Assembly (NCBI GenBank): GCA_963790075.1
Contig: CAWBNG010000004.1
Span: forward strand, 1 to 64,000
Reading direction: 5' to 3'
Source of the DNA: CAYOUV01 sp963790075
GTDB taxonomy: Bacteria > Chloroflexota > Anaerolineae > Anaerolineales > Villigracilaceae
DNA length: 64,000 nt
The stretch's first letter is position 1, and every line of letters begins with the position of its first letter. The translations under genes and the position numbers were made by a program. Below are positions 54,791 through 63,068 of the stretch, one piece after another. The notes under the pieces were generated by a model. The model was not told where the DNA came from. It was given only the letters and a program-made list of their open reading frames with translations, and made no database searches.

Positions 54791-56149
54791 ATGAGCACTG
54801 CATCCGTAGAAAACGCTGCTGAAAAACTGGATTTCAAGAAAATCTTACCAGTCCTGGTGATCGTCATGGTGGACCTGCTGGGACTGTCGATCATCATCCC
54901 GCTGCTGCCGCTGTATGCGGCGCGCTTCGGCGCCGATCCACTGGTGATCGGGCTGCTGGCGGCGGCTTACCCGGTGATGCAATTCATCGGCGCGCCGATC
55001 CTGGGCCGGCTCTCGGACCGCTTCGGACGCAAGCCGATCCTGCTGATCAGCCAGGCCGGCAGCTTCCTGGGCTTCCTGCTGCTGGGCTTTTCGAATGCCT
55101 TGTGGCTGCTGTTCGTCTCGCGCATCATCGACGGGCTTTCGGGCGCCAACATTGCCACGGCGCAGGCCGTCATCAGCGATTTGACCAACGAGAAGACGCG
55201 CACCCAGGGGCTGGGGCTGATCGGTGCGGCCTTCGGGCTGGGATTCATCCTGGGACCGGTGATCGCCTTCATCGTTTTGATGGCAACCGGTGGCAGCTAC
55301 CAGGCCGTCGCCTTTGCCGCAGCCTTCTTCTCATTCCTCTCTATTTTGCTGACCTGGTTCTGGCTGCACGAGACGCTCGACCGCCAGGGACTGGCCGAAA
55401 ATCCGCGCCGCAAGTCGTTCTCTTTCCAGGCCATGTTCCAGGCGCTGGGCCGCCCGACAATCGGCTTGTTGCTGGTCCTGATGTTCTTCCAGCAGGTGGC
55501 CTTCGGCGGCTACGAGCAGTTGTTCTCGCTCTTCACGCTCAACCGCCTGGGCATGGACGCCACCAGCACGGCCGGCCTGTTCGTGGTGGCGGGACTGTTC
55601 ATCGTGGTCGTGCAGGGCGGATTCGTTGGACGCTGGAGCAAGAAATATGGCGACCGCTGGCTGGTGATGATGGGCCTCTCGACGCTGGCGCTGGGCCTGA
55701 TCCTGACTTCCACTACACCGCGCGTGCCCGTGCCGTGGTACGACCAGGCCAAGGTCACAGCCGAGTTGCAGGGACAGAGCCAGGGCGCGCTGCCGAGCGA
55801 GGCTTCGACCCAAAATATCAACGTCAGCCTGCCGGACGAGTTTAAAAAAGGCTGGCTGGGCATCATCTGGCTGCTGCTGGGCAGCTTCCCGGCCGCACTG
55901 GGCGGCGGCGTACTGCAGCCAGCCATCAACAGTCTGATCACCAAGGCGGCCGATAAGGGCGAGATAGGAGGTATCCTGGGGATTTCCTCGGGCTTCCTGA
56001 GCGCCGCCAACGCGATCGCGCCTTTGTTCTACGGGACCTTGTTCCAATGGCTGGGCGCGCCGGTGCCGTTCTTCCTGGGCGGCCTGATCCTGGCGGTCCT
56101 CTGGCTGGTGGCCATGCGCAAGGTGAAGATGCCCACGCCGGCCGGCTGA
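54791..56149 (+). CDS. MFS transporter, DHA1 (multidrug/TCR) type
   Basis: A 452-residue proton-driven exporter with 12 membrane helices. Motif A appears as GRLSDRFGRKPILL. The antiporter motif C lies in GLIGAAFGLGFILGPVIAF. The central loop is short, and a second loop (about 320-350) is long and Gln/Ser-rich. PadR regulation and gene order point to export of toxic or antibiotic compounds. Substrate unknown. Confidence 0.92.
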   Translation: MSTASVENAAEKLDFKKILPVLVIVMVDLLGLSIIIPLLPLYAARFGADPLVIGLLAAAYPVMQFIGAPILGRLSDRFGRKPILLISQAGSFLGFLLLGFSNALWLLFVSRIIDGLSGANIATAQAVISDLTNEKTRTQGLGLIGAAFGLGFILGPVIAFIVLMATGGSYQAVAFAAAFFSFLSILLTWFWLHETLDRQGLAENPRRKSFSFQAMFQALGRPTIGLLLVLMFFQQVAFGGYEQLFSLFTLNRLGMDATSTAGLFVVAGLFIVVVQGGFVGRWSKKYGDRWLVMMGLSTLALGLILTSTTPRVPVPWYDQAKVTAELQGQSQGALPSEASTQNINVSLPDEFKKGWLGIIWLLLGSFPAALGGGVLQPAINSLITKAADKGEIGGILGISSGFLSAANAIAPLFYGTLFQWLGAPVPFFLGGLILAVLWLVAMRKVKMPTPAG

Positions 56150-56162
56150 GCCGCTGACAATC

Positions 56163-56188
56163 AAGGCGGAGGGCAACCTCCGCCTTTT
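56163..56188 (+). terminator. Terminator after the MFS gene
   Basis: 10-bp stem AAGGCGGAGG/CCTCCGCCTT, loop GCAA, then TT. It ends seven bases before the next gene's ATG, which therefore has no ribosome site. Confidence 0.75.
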
Positions 56189-56194
56189 GCTTTT

Positions 56195-56818
56195 ATGAGT
56201 CACACACGTTTTCTCAAACTCTCGGCCCTGGCCGGGATGGTTGGTCCGCTGTGGTTTGCAGGCGTTGCCCTCGGTTTGACGCTGGCCCAGGTCGACTTCC
56301 TGCGCTCGCTGGGCTGGGACCCGCTGCGCGCGCCAACTTTGGACTGGCCGAGCGGCCTGTCACTCGGGCCTTATGGCTGGCTGATGACGGCTACCTTCCT
56401 CTTGAGCGGTGGGCTGATGGCCATCTTTGCGCTGGGCCTGCGCCGGGTCCTGAGCGGTGAAAACGTGCGCCGGGCAACGGCGCTCTTCATCCTGGCCGGG
56501 CTGGCGATGGCGCTGCTGGCTTCGCCGACCGACCCGACACATCGCAATACGCCCGCCACCTGGCACGGGGTCTTGCACGACGCGGCCTTCGTCGCGCTGG
56601 GGCTGGCGCTTTTCTCGGCCATGTCCCTGCTGGGCTTTGTCTTTCGGCGGGACGAGTCCTGGCGCGGACTGGGCGTCTACACCTGGGGCACGCTGGCCCT
56701 GGCCGCCCCGGCTTTTTTTCTGAAGGGTCTGGCCTTTTACGCCTTCCTGGCGGCAATCCTGATTTGGAGCGAGCTGGTGGCCCTGCGGTTGTATCGCTTG
56801 GCTGGCGAAAAGATTTGA
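56195..56818 (+). CDS. DUF998 membrane protein
   Basis: A 207-residue integral membrane protein with six helices. The pattern of DUF998 is seen: LDWPSGLSLGPYGWLM, LALLASPTDPTHRNTPATWHGVLHDAAFVAL, with the two histidines (THRN, WHGVLHD) that the family keeps. Function is unknown; relatives include frpC-like channels. No ribosome site is present since a terminator hairpin abuts the ATG. Confidence 0.8.
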   Translation: MSHTRFLKLSALAGMVGPLWFAGVALGLTLAQVDFLRSLGWDPLRAPTLDWPSGLSLGPYGWLMTATFLLSGGLMAIFALGLRRVLSGENVRRATALFILAGLAMALLASPTDPTHRNTPATWHGVLHDAAFVALGLALFSAMSLLGFVFRRDESWRGLGVYTWGTLALAAPAFFLKGLAFYAFLAAILIWSELVALRLYRLAGEKI

Positions 56819-57032
56819 CGGGGGTGCTATACTATTTTTAGAATGGTTTGGGTTTGTAAACTTTTATTACAGGAATCAAGGGATGGTCATTTTTTTTGCG
56901 GATTAGGTGGGCAGGTGCAGCAATTGATGCAAAAAAGGACAAATGCAACCCTTAATTCGTTAGGTGGACATCGTCCACCGAATCATTCGTTAGCTGGCAT
57001 GATTTGAATATCCATATCCGAAAGGAAAGAAT
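56819..57032. other. Spacer with attC-like end
   Basis: The GC content falls sharply here. GTTAGGT (56959-56965) and GTTAGCT (56989-56995) resemble integron R' cores (GTTRRRY), separated by a GGTGGAC/GTCCACC hairpin. The second is followed by 37 bases and the DUF6429 start. The first part (56819-56940) shows nothing recognisable. Confidence 0.4.
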
Positions 57033-57266
57033 ATGGAAATTAATGAAGAAAAGATTGATGAAGTTGTATTGGCACTTCTCTATTTGAACTTTCACGGCGA
57101 CCATGGTGCGGTAAGAGCATGGAAGAGTTTTGACTGGGATGCAATGGATCGCTTGCACAAAAAAGGATTTATAAGTGATCCGAAGAGTAAAGCAAAATCA
57201 GTGCTTGTAACCGAAGAAGGTCAAAGGGTTGCCAAAGAACTGTTTGAGGAATATTTTGGCTCCTGA
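57033..57266 (+). CDS. DUF6429 family protein
   Basis: A 77-residue protein: INEEKIDEVVLALLYL, HGAVRAWKSFDWDAMDRLHKKGFISDP and SVLVTEEG match DUF6429, a family with no known role. AAAGGA precedes the ATG. AT-rich codon use contrasts with upstream genes. Families like this are frequent in mobile gene cassettes. Confidence 0.8.
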   Translation: MEINEEKIDEVVLALLYLNFHGDHGAVRAWKSFDWDAMDRLHKKGFISDPKSKAKSVLVTEEGQRVAKELFEEYFGS

Positions 57267-57287
57267 TGTTTGTATCGAAAATTGCCT

Positions 57288-57779
57288 ATGATTACTTTGC
57301 GATTGACCCACAAGCTTCAGAAATTGCTTGAGATTGATCTCACTGAACCACTTAAACCAACAACGAGCAAGTTGGGAGATTGGTACGCAAATTTAGTCCC
57401 TACCTATGCGGGAGATCTAATAATCTTCGTGAATGAGAAAACGTTATTGTCAGTAGCCATCCCGATTTGGGAATCTGACAATTTGTTTTTATTATTTCGC
57501 TTGAGAATTGGGAACCTGTTAGGCATGATTGGAATACAGTCCAAAGCAATTGACCACGAACTCCGTCATTACAGCCATATTCAATTTGACAAAACAAGAA
57601 GTCGTAGCGTTTTAGGATCAATGAATGATATTGCTTTTCAATACCAAATTATCGCAGAAGAAGCGGAGAACAAGGCAAACTTAAGTCTTTCTAACGCAGA
57701 GTCCCAACTGAGCCAAATGCCTTGTAAGCCAATTGCTTACAGGACTCCTTCTGATGTTGTAAAGGAATTATTGATGTAA
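57288..57779 (+). CDS. DUF6933 family protein
   Basis: A 163-residue protein: ITLRLTHKLQKLLEIDL, LGDWYANLVPTYAGDLIIFVNEKTLLSVAIP, and a C-terminal SRSVLGSMNDIAFQY match DUF6933, whose function is unknown. Start ATG 57288, 21 bases after the previous stop. An attC-like structure begins 13 bases after its own stop, so the two DUF genes would form one cassette. Confidence 0.65.
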   Translation: MITLRLTHKLQKLLEIDLTEPLKPTTSKLGDWYANLVPTYAGDLIIFVNEKTLLSVAIPIWESDNLFLLFRLRIGNLLGMIGIQSKAIDHELRHYSHIQFDKTRSRSVLGSMNDIAFQYQIIAEEAENKANLSLSNAESQLSQMPCKPIAYRTPSDVVKELLM

Positions 57780-57792
57780 GAGAGCAAATGTC

Positions 57793-57922
57793 AGCTAACA
57801 CAGCCTGCAGCCGACAAGTGGGATTCGTCGCGTTTTACAGGCTTCATCTACACTTTGGCGGGATTCCGTTTCCAAGCCTTGTCTGCATCCCGCCCACCAG
57901 CGGGTAACGCTCACAGTTGGGC
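57793..57922 (+). repeat. attC-like recombination site
   Basis: A 130-base imperfect dyad between genes. It begins AGCTAAC (close to the R'' core RYYYAAC) and ends GTTGGGC (57916-57922; fits R' GTTRRRY). The flanking arms AGCCTGCAGCCGACAAGTGGG and CCCACCAGCGGGTAACGCT are largely complementary. These are the size and layout of a long attC site. Confidence 0.45.
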
Positions 57923-57953
57923 GCACAAATATAAGCAAGCACTGGAGGCTATT

Positions 57954-58652
57954 ATGACCAAAGCGGTCGCAATTAATGGTAGTCCCCGAAAAGCAAAAGG
58001 GAATACAGCGATAGTTTTGACATCTTTCGTACAGGGGCTAACAAAGAGTGGGGCTGATGTAGAACTATTCTACGCCAGTAAATTGAAAGTAAAACCATGT
58101 GCCTGCGGGGAAATGCGGTGTTGGTATGAAGCCCCTGGAGAATGTTGCATCAAGGATGATATGCAACCCATCTATCCAAAGCTCAAAGCTGCTGAGATTC
58201 TCATACTTGCAACTCCAGTTTACATTCCACTTCCCGGCGATATGCAAAATGTGATCAACAGACTATGTCCACTAATAGAGCCATACCTTGGATATCGTCA
58301 GGGGCGTACTCGAGCGCGGCTTCACCAGGATGTAAAAATTCAAAAAATGGTACTTGTATCAACCGGTGGTTGGTGGGAAAAAGAAAATATGGGAACGGTA
58401 GTACGAATAGTTGAAGAACTAGCAGAAGATGCGAACGTTGAATTTGGGGGAGCAATATTGAGACCACACGCATTCTTGATGAAGAAAGATGGAATAGTTA
58501 CAGAAGAGGGAGAAGAGATATTGAGTGCGGTGGAAAAGGCAGGAAACGAACTGATCGATATTGGCAAAATGAGCCAAGAGACTCTGGAATTTATCAGCCG
58601 CCCATTGATAACCGAAGAAGAGCTTCGACAAAGGTACAACCAGTTATTGTGA
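57954..58652 (+). CDS. Flavodoxin-like NADPH-dependent FMN reductase
   Basis: A 232-residue FMN-binding oxidoreductase (iron-sulfur flavoprotein-like). The phosphate loop NGSPRKAKGNTAIV, the flavin-contact segments ILATPVYIPLPGDMQNVINRL and STGGWWEKEN, and cysteines CACGEMRCWYEAPGECC are visible. The cysteine cluster might be a partial iron-sulfur site. Start ATG 57954, because GGAGG lies five bases upstream; a longer frame covers the attC-like site and is not used. It would be the second cassette. Confidence 0.8.
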   Translation: MTKAVAINGSPRKAKGNTAIVLTSFVQGLTKSGADVELFYASKLKVKPCACGEMRCWYEAPGECCIKDDMQPIYPKLKAAEILILATPVYIPLPGDMQNVINRLCPLIEPYLGYRQGRTRARLHQDVKIQKMVLVSTGGWWEKENMGTVVRIVEELAEDANVEFGGAILRPHAFLMKKDGIVTEEGEEILSAVEKAGNELIDIGKMSQETLEFISRPLITEEELRQRYNQLL

Positions 58653-59003
58653 AAAACTTATGCTTTTCCCGCGATCAAGTGCGCCTTACAAAGCGTGCAC
58701 GCGGACGGCTGGATCCTCGGCGCTCATGCGCCGGGATGGGCGGCGGTCGCAGGGAATTGCTCCCCCATCCGATCACACCGCCAAATTGGCTTTGTTCGTG
58801 ACATTGGGTTATATCCGTTTCGTGGGCAAGTCCCCGTCCGCCCCAGCGCCAGCCTGTGCCCCGAAGGGGTATGTTCCCTACAGGGACGATGTCCCTTACA
58901 GGATGGTATCCTTACAGGATGGTATCCTTACAGGATGGTATCGCGAGCCGCTGGCTGGCGCTTAGCGTTTGACGTTTAGCGCATCGCGTTATATAATCAA
59001 TGT
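58653..59003 (+). repeat. Structured spacer, diverged repeat copy 1
   Basis: A 351-base spacer without a convincing gene. GCGCCTTAC-AAAGCGTGCAC (58681-58700) and CGGACGGCTGG resemble the left half of long attC sites. GTCCGCCCCAGCGCCAGCC (58836-58854) resembles the right half. It aligns, with gaps, to 59615-59963. A 16-bp tandem repeat lies inside. Confidence 0.45.
58896..58943 (+). repeat. Tandem 16-bp repeat, three units
   Basis: TTACAGGATGGTATCC occurs at 58896-58911, 58912-58927 and 58928-58943 (last base G). A related single unit (CTGACGGGATGATATCG) is in the spacer near 59933. There are no spacers between units, so it is not a CRISPR array. Confidence 0.9.
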
Positions 59004-59285
59004 GTGATCAAGTCCTTTGAGAGCAAAGAAACTGAGCAGATATTTGCTCGCCATCGTTCCCGCAAACTTCCTCAAGACATACAGCAGATCGCCTACCGCA
59101 AACTTCGAATGCTGAACAATGCAGTCAGCCTGGAAGATCTGCGCATTCCACCAGCCAACCGCCTGGAGAAACTCAAAGGAGACCGTTCTGGTCAATACAG
59201 TATTCGCATCAATGACCAATGGCGAATTTGCTTTATATGGCGTCAGGGAGATGCTCATCAAGTGAAGATCACGGATTATCACTAG
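59004..59285 (+). CDS. higB: HigB/RelE-family toxin
   Basis: A 93-residue toxin of the HigB plasmid-type group: IKSFESKETEQIFARH, SRKLPQDIQQIAYRKLRMLN, LRIPPANRLEKLKGDRSGQYSIRIN and QWRICFIW are family motifs. It is a ribosome-dependent mRNase. GTG start. The antitoxin starts 23 bases downstream. Confidence 0.92.
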   Translation: MIKSFESKETEQIFARHRSRKLPQDIQQIAYRKLRMLNNAVSLEDLRIPPANRLEKLKGDRSGQYSIRINDQWRICFIWRQGDAHQVKITDYH

Positions 59286-59308
59286 TCAATTTAGAGAAGG
59301 TATAGAAA

Positions 59309-59614
59309 ATGACTGAAGAAAAATTAATACCTGTTCATCCTGGCGAGGTGCTTCTTGAAGAGTTCCTGAAGCCTATGGAGCTAAGTCAAAGCCGCCTAGC
59401 GCTGGATATTGGAGTCCATCCGCGTCGTATCAATGAGATTGTCCTGGGCAAGCGTAGAATTACTGCTGATACCGCTTTACGCCTCTCGCGCTTCTTTGGC
59501 ACATCCCCCCAATTCTGGATGGGCTTACAGTCCGATTACGATCTCGATGTTGCAGAAGATACCTTGGGAGACCGACTACAGCGCGAAGTCCGGTCCTATG
59601 CTTCCGCAGACTAA
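59309..59614 (+). CDS. higA: HigA antitoxin (XRE family)
   Basis: A 101-residue antitoxin: PVHPGEVLLEEFLKPMELSQSRLALDIGVHPRRINEIVLGKRRITADTA is the HigA helix-turn-helix, and FFGTSPQFWMGLQSDYDL the conserved end. GAAGG precedes the ATG. It neutralises HigB and represses the operon. The pair is flanked by two diverged copies of a structured spacer, consistent with a mobile cassette. Confidence 0.93.
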   Translation: MTEEKLIPVHPGEVLLEEFLKPMELSQSRLALDIGVHPRRINEIVLGKRRITADTALRLSRFFGTSPQFWMGLQSDYDLDVAEDTLGDRLQREVRSYASAD

Positions 59615-59963
59615 AGCGCCAGCTGATACCGCGTGCATCCCTTCCCCACTGCGTGGGTCGCCCCTTTCGCTAAGCTTCAGGGATGCTTTGTGAGGACGAA
59701 GCGGCCGGACGCTGGGGAGCCCAAGCGCTCATGGGCTTTGGGTGGGCGACACTTGCACCGCACTGTGTTTGGTGCAGTGCAGGTGTGTCGCATGAAGCTC
59801 ATTCGCCCGATCTGCGCCGTTTCCCAGCCTTTTTCAGGCCTTAGCATTTTCCTCATCGGACGGCGTTTCCCCGTCCGCCCCAGCGCAGGTACCCTCACCC
59901 CCTTCGGGGACCTGCGGCAGGGCGATGTCCCTGACGGGATGATATCGCGAATGCAGACCGTTG
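59615..59963 (+). repeat. Structured spacer, diverged repeat copy 2
   Basis: No gene recognised in 349 bases. CGCTCATGGGCTTTGGGTGGGCG and CCCCGTCCGCCCCAGCGCAG match the order of segments at 58653-58960. GCACCGCACTG/CAGTGCAGGTG form a hairpin near 59755-59785. It ends at the MITE. Confidence 0.45.
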
Positions 59964-60139
59964 AAACTGTCGAAAAAGTCTCTCCTCAAAAATAATTTTT
60001 GAAAAGTGGGAGAGAAATGTTGAAAAGCACCTGGTTTTGGGTGCCCCACACCACAATTTGGCAACATTTTAGTGATTTTTGAGCCTGTGGTGGGAGATTT
60101 TTATGAGCATTTTTCAAATTAAGGGTTTTTCGACAGTCT
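59964..60139. mobile_element. MITE (176 bp) with terminal inverted repeats and 5-bp duplication
   Basis: Left end AAACTGTCGAAAAA and right end complement AGACTGTCGAAAAA agree in 13 of 14 bases. CGTTG flanks both ends (59959-59963 and 60140-60144) as a target duplication. The interior is AT-rich, non-coding, with its own inverted segments (CTCTCC/ GGAGAG; CCCACC/GGTGGG). The ends do not match the neighbouring insertion sequence, so the mobilising transposase is elsewhere. Confidence 0.8.
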
Positions 60140-60174
60140 CGTTGGGCCGCTCATCTAGGTAAAAAGTGTAACAG

Positions 60175-60651
60175 ATGTACAATCACGCCCCAGAAAATTA
60201 TGCTTGTCCCTTTTGTTCCCTTGTACAAGGAACAGAAAATAAAGATGTGCTTTCAGTTCAAAGTGATGTTATTTATCACGACAAAACGGTCACCGCTTTC
60301 ATCGGTTCTCACCAATGGCCAAACAATCATGGGAATGTAATCATTGTTCCTAATGAGCACTATGAGAATATCTTCGAATTACCACTAAGGTACGCTCAAG
60401 ACATTCAAAGAGTCGCAAAGGGTCTAGCCTTAGCAATGAAAACTGTTTATTCTTGCGATGGTATTTCAACACGCCAGCACAATGAACCAGCAGGAAATCA
60501 AGATGTATGGCATTACCATCTTCATGTAACTCCACGCTATGAGAATGACAACTTTTACAGAACTCAGCGGGAGGTCATGTCAGTCGAAAATAGGGCAGAA
60601 CATGCTAATGTACTTAGGGCGGCTCTTATGGGGACAATTTTTAGCGATTGA
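60175..60651 (+). CDS. HIT-family protein
   Basis: A 158-residue nucleotide hydrolase/transferase of the histidine-triad group. The catalytic HxHxHxx is in VWHYHLHVTPRY. HGNVIIVPNEHYENIFELP is the conserved preceding strand. An N-terminal CPFC pair may bind zinc with the histidines. Likely acts on dinucleoside polyphosphates or AMP-linked compounds. AT-rich, same strand as the other cassette-like genes. Confidence 0.88.
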   Translation: MYNHAPENYACPFCSLVQGTENKDVLSVQSDVIYHDKTVTAFIGSHQWPNNHGNVIIVPNEHYENIFELPLRYAQDIQRVAKGLALAMKTVYSCDGISTRQHNEPAGNQDVWHYHLHVTPRYENDNFYRTQREVMSVENRAEHANVLRAALMGTIFSD

Positions 60652-60691
60652 AATATTGAAAGTGAGCAACATTCCTATCAAAGGAAAAGCG

Positions 60692-60757
60692 GTCCAACAA
60701 CGCTTGAACGGGACGTGGAAAGCACGAGCCAGGATCCCCTTCACCCTATGGGTACAG
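60692..60757 (+). repeat. Possible attC left half cut by an insertion sequence
   Basis: GTCCAAC (60692-60698) fits the R'' core RYYYAAC exactly, 41 bases after the HIT stop. The following GCTTGAACGGGACGTGG could be the left arm. The element is interrupted by the insertion at 60758, and no right half is evident beyond it. Confidence 0.3.
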
Positions 60758-62041
60758 CGTGATGCATCAAGACCAAATGTTACCGTGAGATTTTCCAAAG
60801 ATTGGCGACTTTCACATCGATCGATGTTCTGAGTTGAACCGGATTAAGTTGGACATACAGGTTGGTCAAACGGGCCTTGGTTTCGAGCGGAATATCTTTT
60901 GCGGCCAAGACACGCTGGAAAGGGGTAGCGGCCGTATCATAGCGTTTGATGAGTTTTTTGTCCACGTGTTCTTTTGAGACCAGTTTCAAAACGGGCTGGA
61001 AGAAGTTGGCATATAAGCGCAGGTCTGCGTAGATGCTTTGTAAGAGCAGGTATTCGGCTTTGGTTTCGAAACGGTCATAGCCGATCAGACGACGGACGAC
61101 AGACCAGTTCTTCTGCTCAACATGCGCCTGGTCGTTCTTGTGGTAAGGGCGCGAGCGGGTAAAGGTGATCTTTTCGGTCAGGCAGTAGCGGTAGAGTAGG
61201 TCGTTGATAAACTCACCGCCATTGTCTGAGTCGAGGCCGAGCAAGAGAAAAGGCAGGTAAGTGCGCATGGCCTGGATGGCTTCGAAAACAGCCTGCTGGG
61301 TGCGCTGGTACACAGCCAGGCACTCGATCCAGCCGGTGGAGAGGTCCACACAGGTCAAAGTATTGAGATACTGGCCTTCAACGGATCCGCCACAGTGCGC
61401 CACCAGGTCAATTTCCAGGAATCCGGGCTGGTCTTCATCCCAGGGAGTATAGGTGCGCACCGGGATGGCTTTCTTGAGCAGGCTGCCGGGTTTGGTGGTG
61501 CTCAGGCCGTGCGGATGCTCAAAGCGAGCTAGGCCCAGACAACGGTCGATGGTGGCAGAACTCATCTTCAATAAAAGCCTTTTGGTTTCTGCAGCCAGTT
61601 GCAATTCGCCACATCGCTCCAGCACTTTCACCATCTCTGGGAGGAAGGGCTGCAGCCGCTTTGCCTGCACCAGTGCCGCAGGCACAGGCGAGCAGATCCG
61701 CCCGCATACTTCCCAGATCTGTTCCAGTGCCACCACCACTTCACCCTGATAGACTTTGTGGAATCCGTGCTGCTTGCCACTCTGCCGAGGGCGACCATGT
61801 TTCAGGATCCGGGTTGCATATTTGCGATGGTAACCCGTCGCAGCCACAAACTCATCCAGCATGGTCTTCTTCTCTGCTTTCTTGGCTCTCAGATATCGCG
61901 GCCGTATCTCTTCCAATAACTCTCGCTTGCTTCGTTGACTCATCATAGGCTCCCTCGCCAGTCTTGCAGTCTCTGGCGTAGGGTAACATTTTTCTTGATG
62001 CAACGATACTTTCAATAGTAAGATTCAACTTGATGCAATGC
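60758..62041 (-). mobile_element. Complete insertion sequence (1284 bp)
   Basis: Flanked by GTACAG at 60752-60757 and 62042-62047, a likely 6-bp target duplication. Both ends carry TGCATCAAG followed by ATGTTACC: left at 60764-60785, right (complement) at 61983-62003. A further TGCATCAAG lies at the outermost right end (62031-62039), suggesting two transposase-binding sites there. One transposase gene, on the minus strand, fills it. Confidence 0.8.
60780..61946 (-). CDS. DDE transposase (integrase catalytic core)
   Basis: A 388-residue transposase from ATG 61946 (MMSQRSKREL), since GGGAG lies just upstream; a TTG extension into the terminal repeat is unlikely. An N-terminal helix-turn-helix (DEFVAATGYHRKYATRIL) precedes the rve/DDE core: first aspartate in LEIDLVAHCGG, second in GLDSDNGGEF, glutamate in DQAHVEQKNWSVVRRL. 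All three are intact, so the element may be active. IS family not assigned with certainty. Confidence 0.9.
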   Translation of the reverse strand: MMSQRSKRELLEEIRPRYLRAKKAEKKTMLDEFVAATGYHRKYATRILKHGRPRQSGKQHGFHKVYQGEVVVALEQIWEVCGRICSPVPAALVQAKRLQPFLPEMVKVLERCGELQLAAETKRLLLKMSSATIDRCLGLARFEHPHGLSTTKPGSLLKKAIPVRTYTPWDEDQPGFLEIDLVAHCGGSVEGQYLNTLTCVDLSTGWIECLAVYQRTQQAVFEAIQAMRTYLPFLLLGLDSDNGGEFINDLLYRYCLTEKITFTRSRPYHKNDQAHVEQKNWSVVRRLIGYDRFETKAEYLLLQSIYADLRLYANFFQPVLKLVSKEHVDKKLIKRYDTAATPFQRVLAAKDIPLETKARLTNLYVQLNPVQLRTSIDVKVANLWKISR

Positions 62042-62158
62042 GTACAGGAGAGGGGACTTGATGGGGATGCTATAATGATTTCAACAATTTATTTCGATCT
62101 GACGGAAGGCGGCTGTAACCGATGAGGTTGCAGCATGTTAGTTTGATGGAGGAGTGGA

Positions 62159-62989
62159 ATGTCCGAGATCCGGAGTGAATCTGGCATGGCAGACATCGAT
62201 GGCGCCGACCTGTATTACGAGCTTGCGGGCCAGGGGTGGCCTTTTGTAATGGTCCACGCCGGCGTGGCCGACAGCCGCCAGTGGAATAACGAGTTCCCCT
62301 ATCTCGTGCAGCGCTACCGGGTGCTGCGTTACGATATGCGCGGCTATGGTAAAAGCGAACCGGTCACGGGCCAATTCAGCCATCTGCAGGACCTGAAGAC
62401 CCTGTTTGAATACCTGGAGCTTGATGGCCCCTTTATCATGATGGGATGTTCGATGGGCGGTGGGATGGCCATGGATTTCGCCTTGACGAACCCGCAGTTG
62501 GTCCGGGCCTTGATCATGGTCGGCTCAGCCCCGAGCGGCCTGGAACTGGATACGCCCACCCCGGCCAAATTCGAACAGGCTGAACAGGCTTATAACGACG
62601 GTGACCTCGACCGGGTGGCTGAGCTTGAGACCCAAATCTGGTTCGACGGGGAAGGGCGCACGCCCGAGCAGGTGGATCCGGCCATGCGCCGGTTGGCTTA
62701 CGAAATGGATCGCCTGGTACTCGCGCACGAGTCCAAACGCCTCGGTACCAAGTTGCCTGATAGCCTGGTGCCAGCCGTGGAGCGCCTGCACCAGCTGCAA
62801 ATTCCGGTCCTGGTCGTGGTCGGTACGCACGACACGCCATTTTTACTGGCCGCGGCTGACTACATGGTGGATGCGATCCCCAATGCGCGCAAGGTGCTCA
62901 TCCAGGATGCCGCACACCTGCCCAATCTGGACCAACCCGCTGAATTCCAGCGCATCCTGACCGAATTCCTGGATACGCTCCCGGATTAG
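62159..62989 (+). CDS. Alpha/beta hydrolase
   Basis: A 276-residue hydrolase. GWPFVMVHAGVADSRQW gives the oxyanion region, RYDMRGYGKSEP is the family strand, GCSMGGGMA the nucleophile elbow, VVGTHDTPF the acid, and DAAHLPNLDQP the histidine. Close in layout to 3-oxoadipate enol-lactonase/pimeloyl esterase-like proteins, but the substrate is unknown. GGAGGAG precedes the ATG. Confidence 0.9.
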   Translation: MSEIRSESGMADIDGADLYYELAGQGWPFVMVHAGVADSRQWNNEFPYLVQRYRVLRYDMRGYGKSEPVTGQFSHLQDLKTLFEYLELDGPFIMMGCSMGGGMAMDFALTNPQLVRALIMVGSAPSGLELDTPTPAKFEQAEQAYNDGDLDRVAELETQIWFDGEGRTPEQVDPAMRRLAYEMDRLVLAHESKRLGTKLPDSLVPAVERLHQLQIPVLVVVGTHDTPFLLAAADYMVDAIPNARKVLIQDAAHLPNLDQPAEFQRILTEFLDTLPD

Positions 62990-63068
62990 CGCTCGAACGA
63001 CCGCCGCTGGGCGGTTGATAACCAAGCAGGATCGAACCAACAGGTTGGATTAGACCCCGATAATTGCT

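Noticed and set aside
57855..57953. N-terminal extension of the FMN reductase
   Set aside because: It would translate through the attC-like structure. A ribosome site and family start favour ATG 57954.
58896..58943. CRISPR array
   Set aside because: Repeats are directly adjacent, without spacers, and no cas gene is near.
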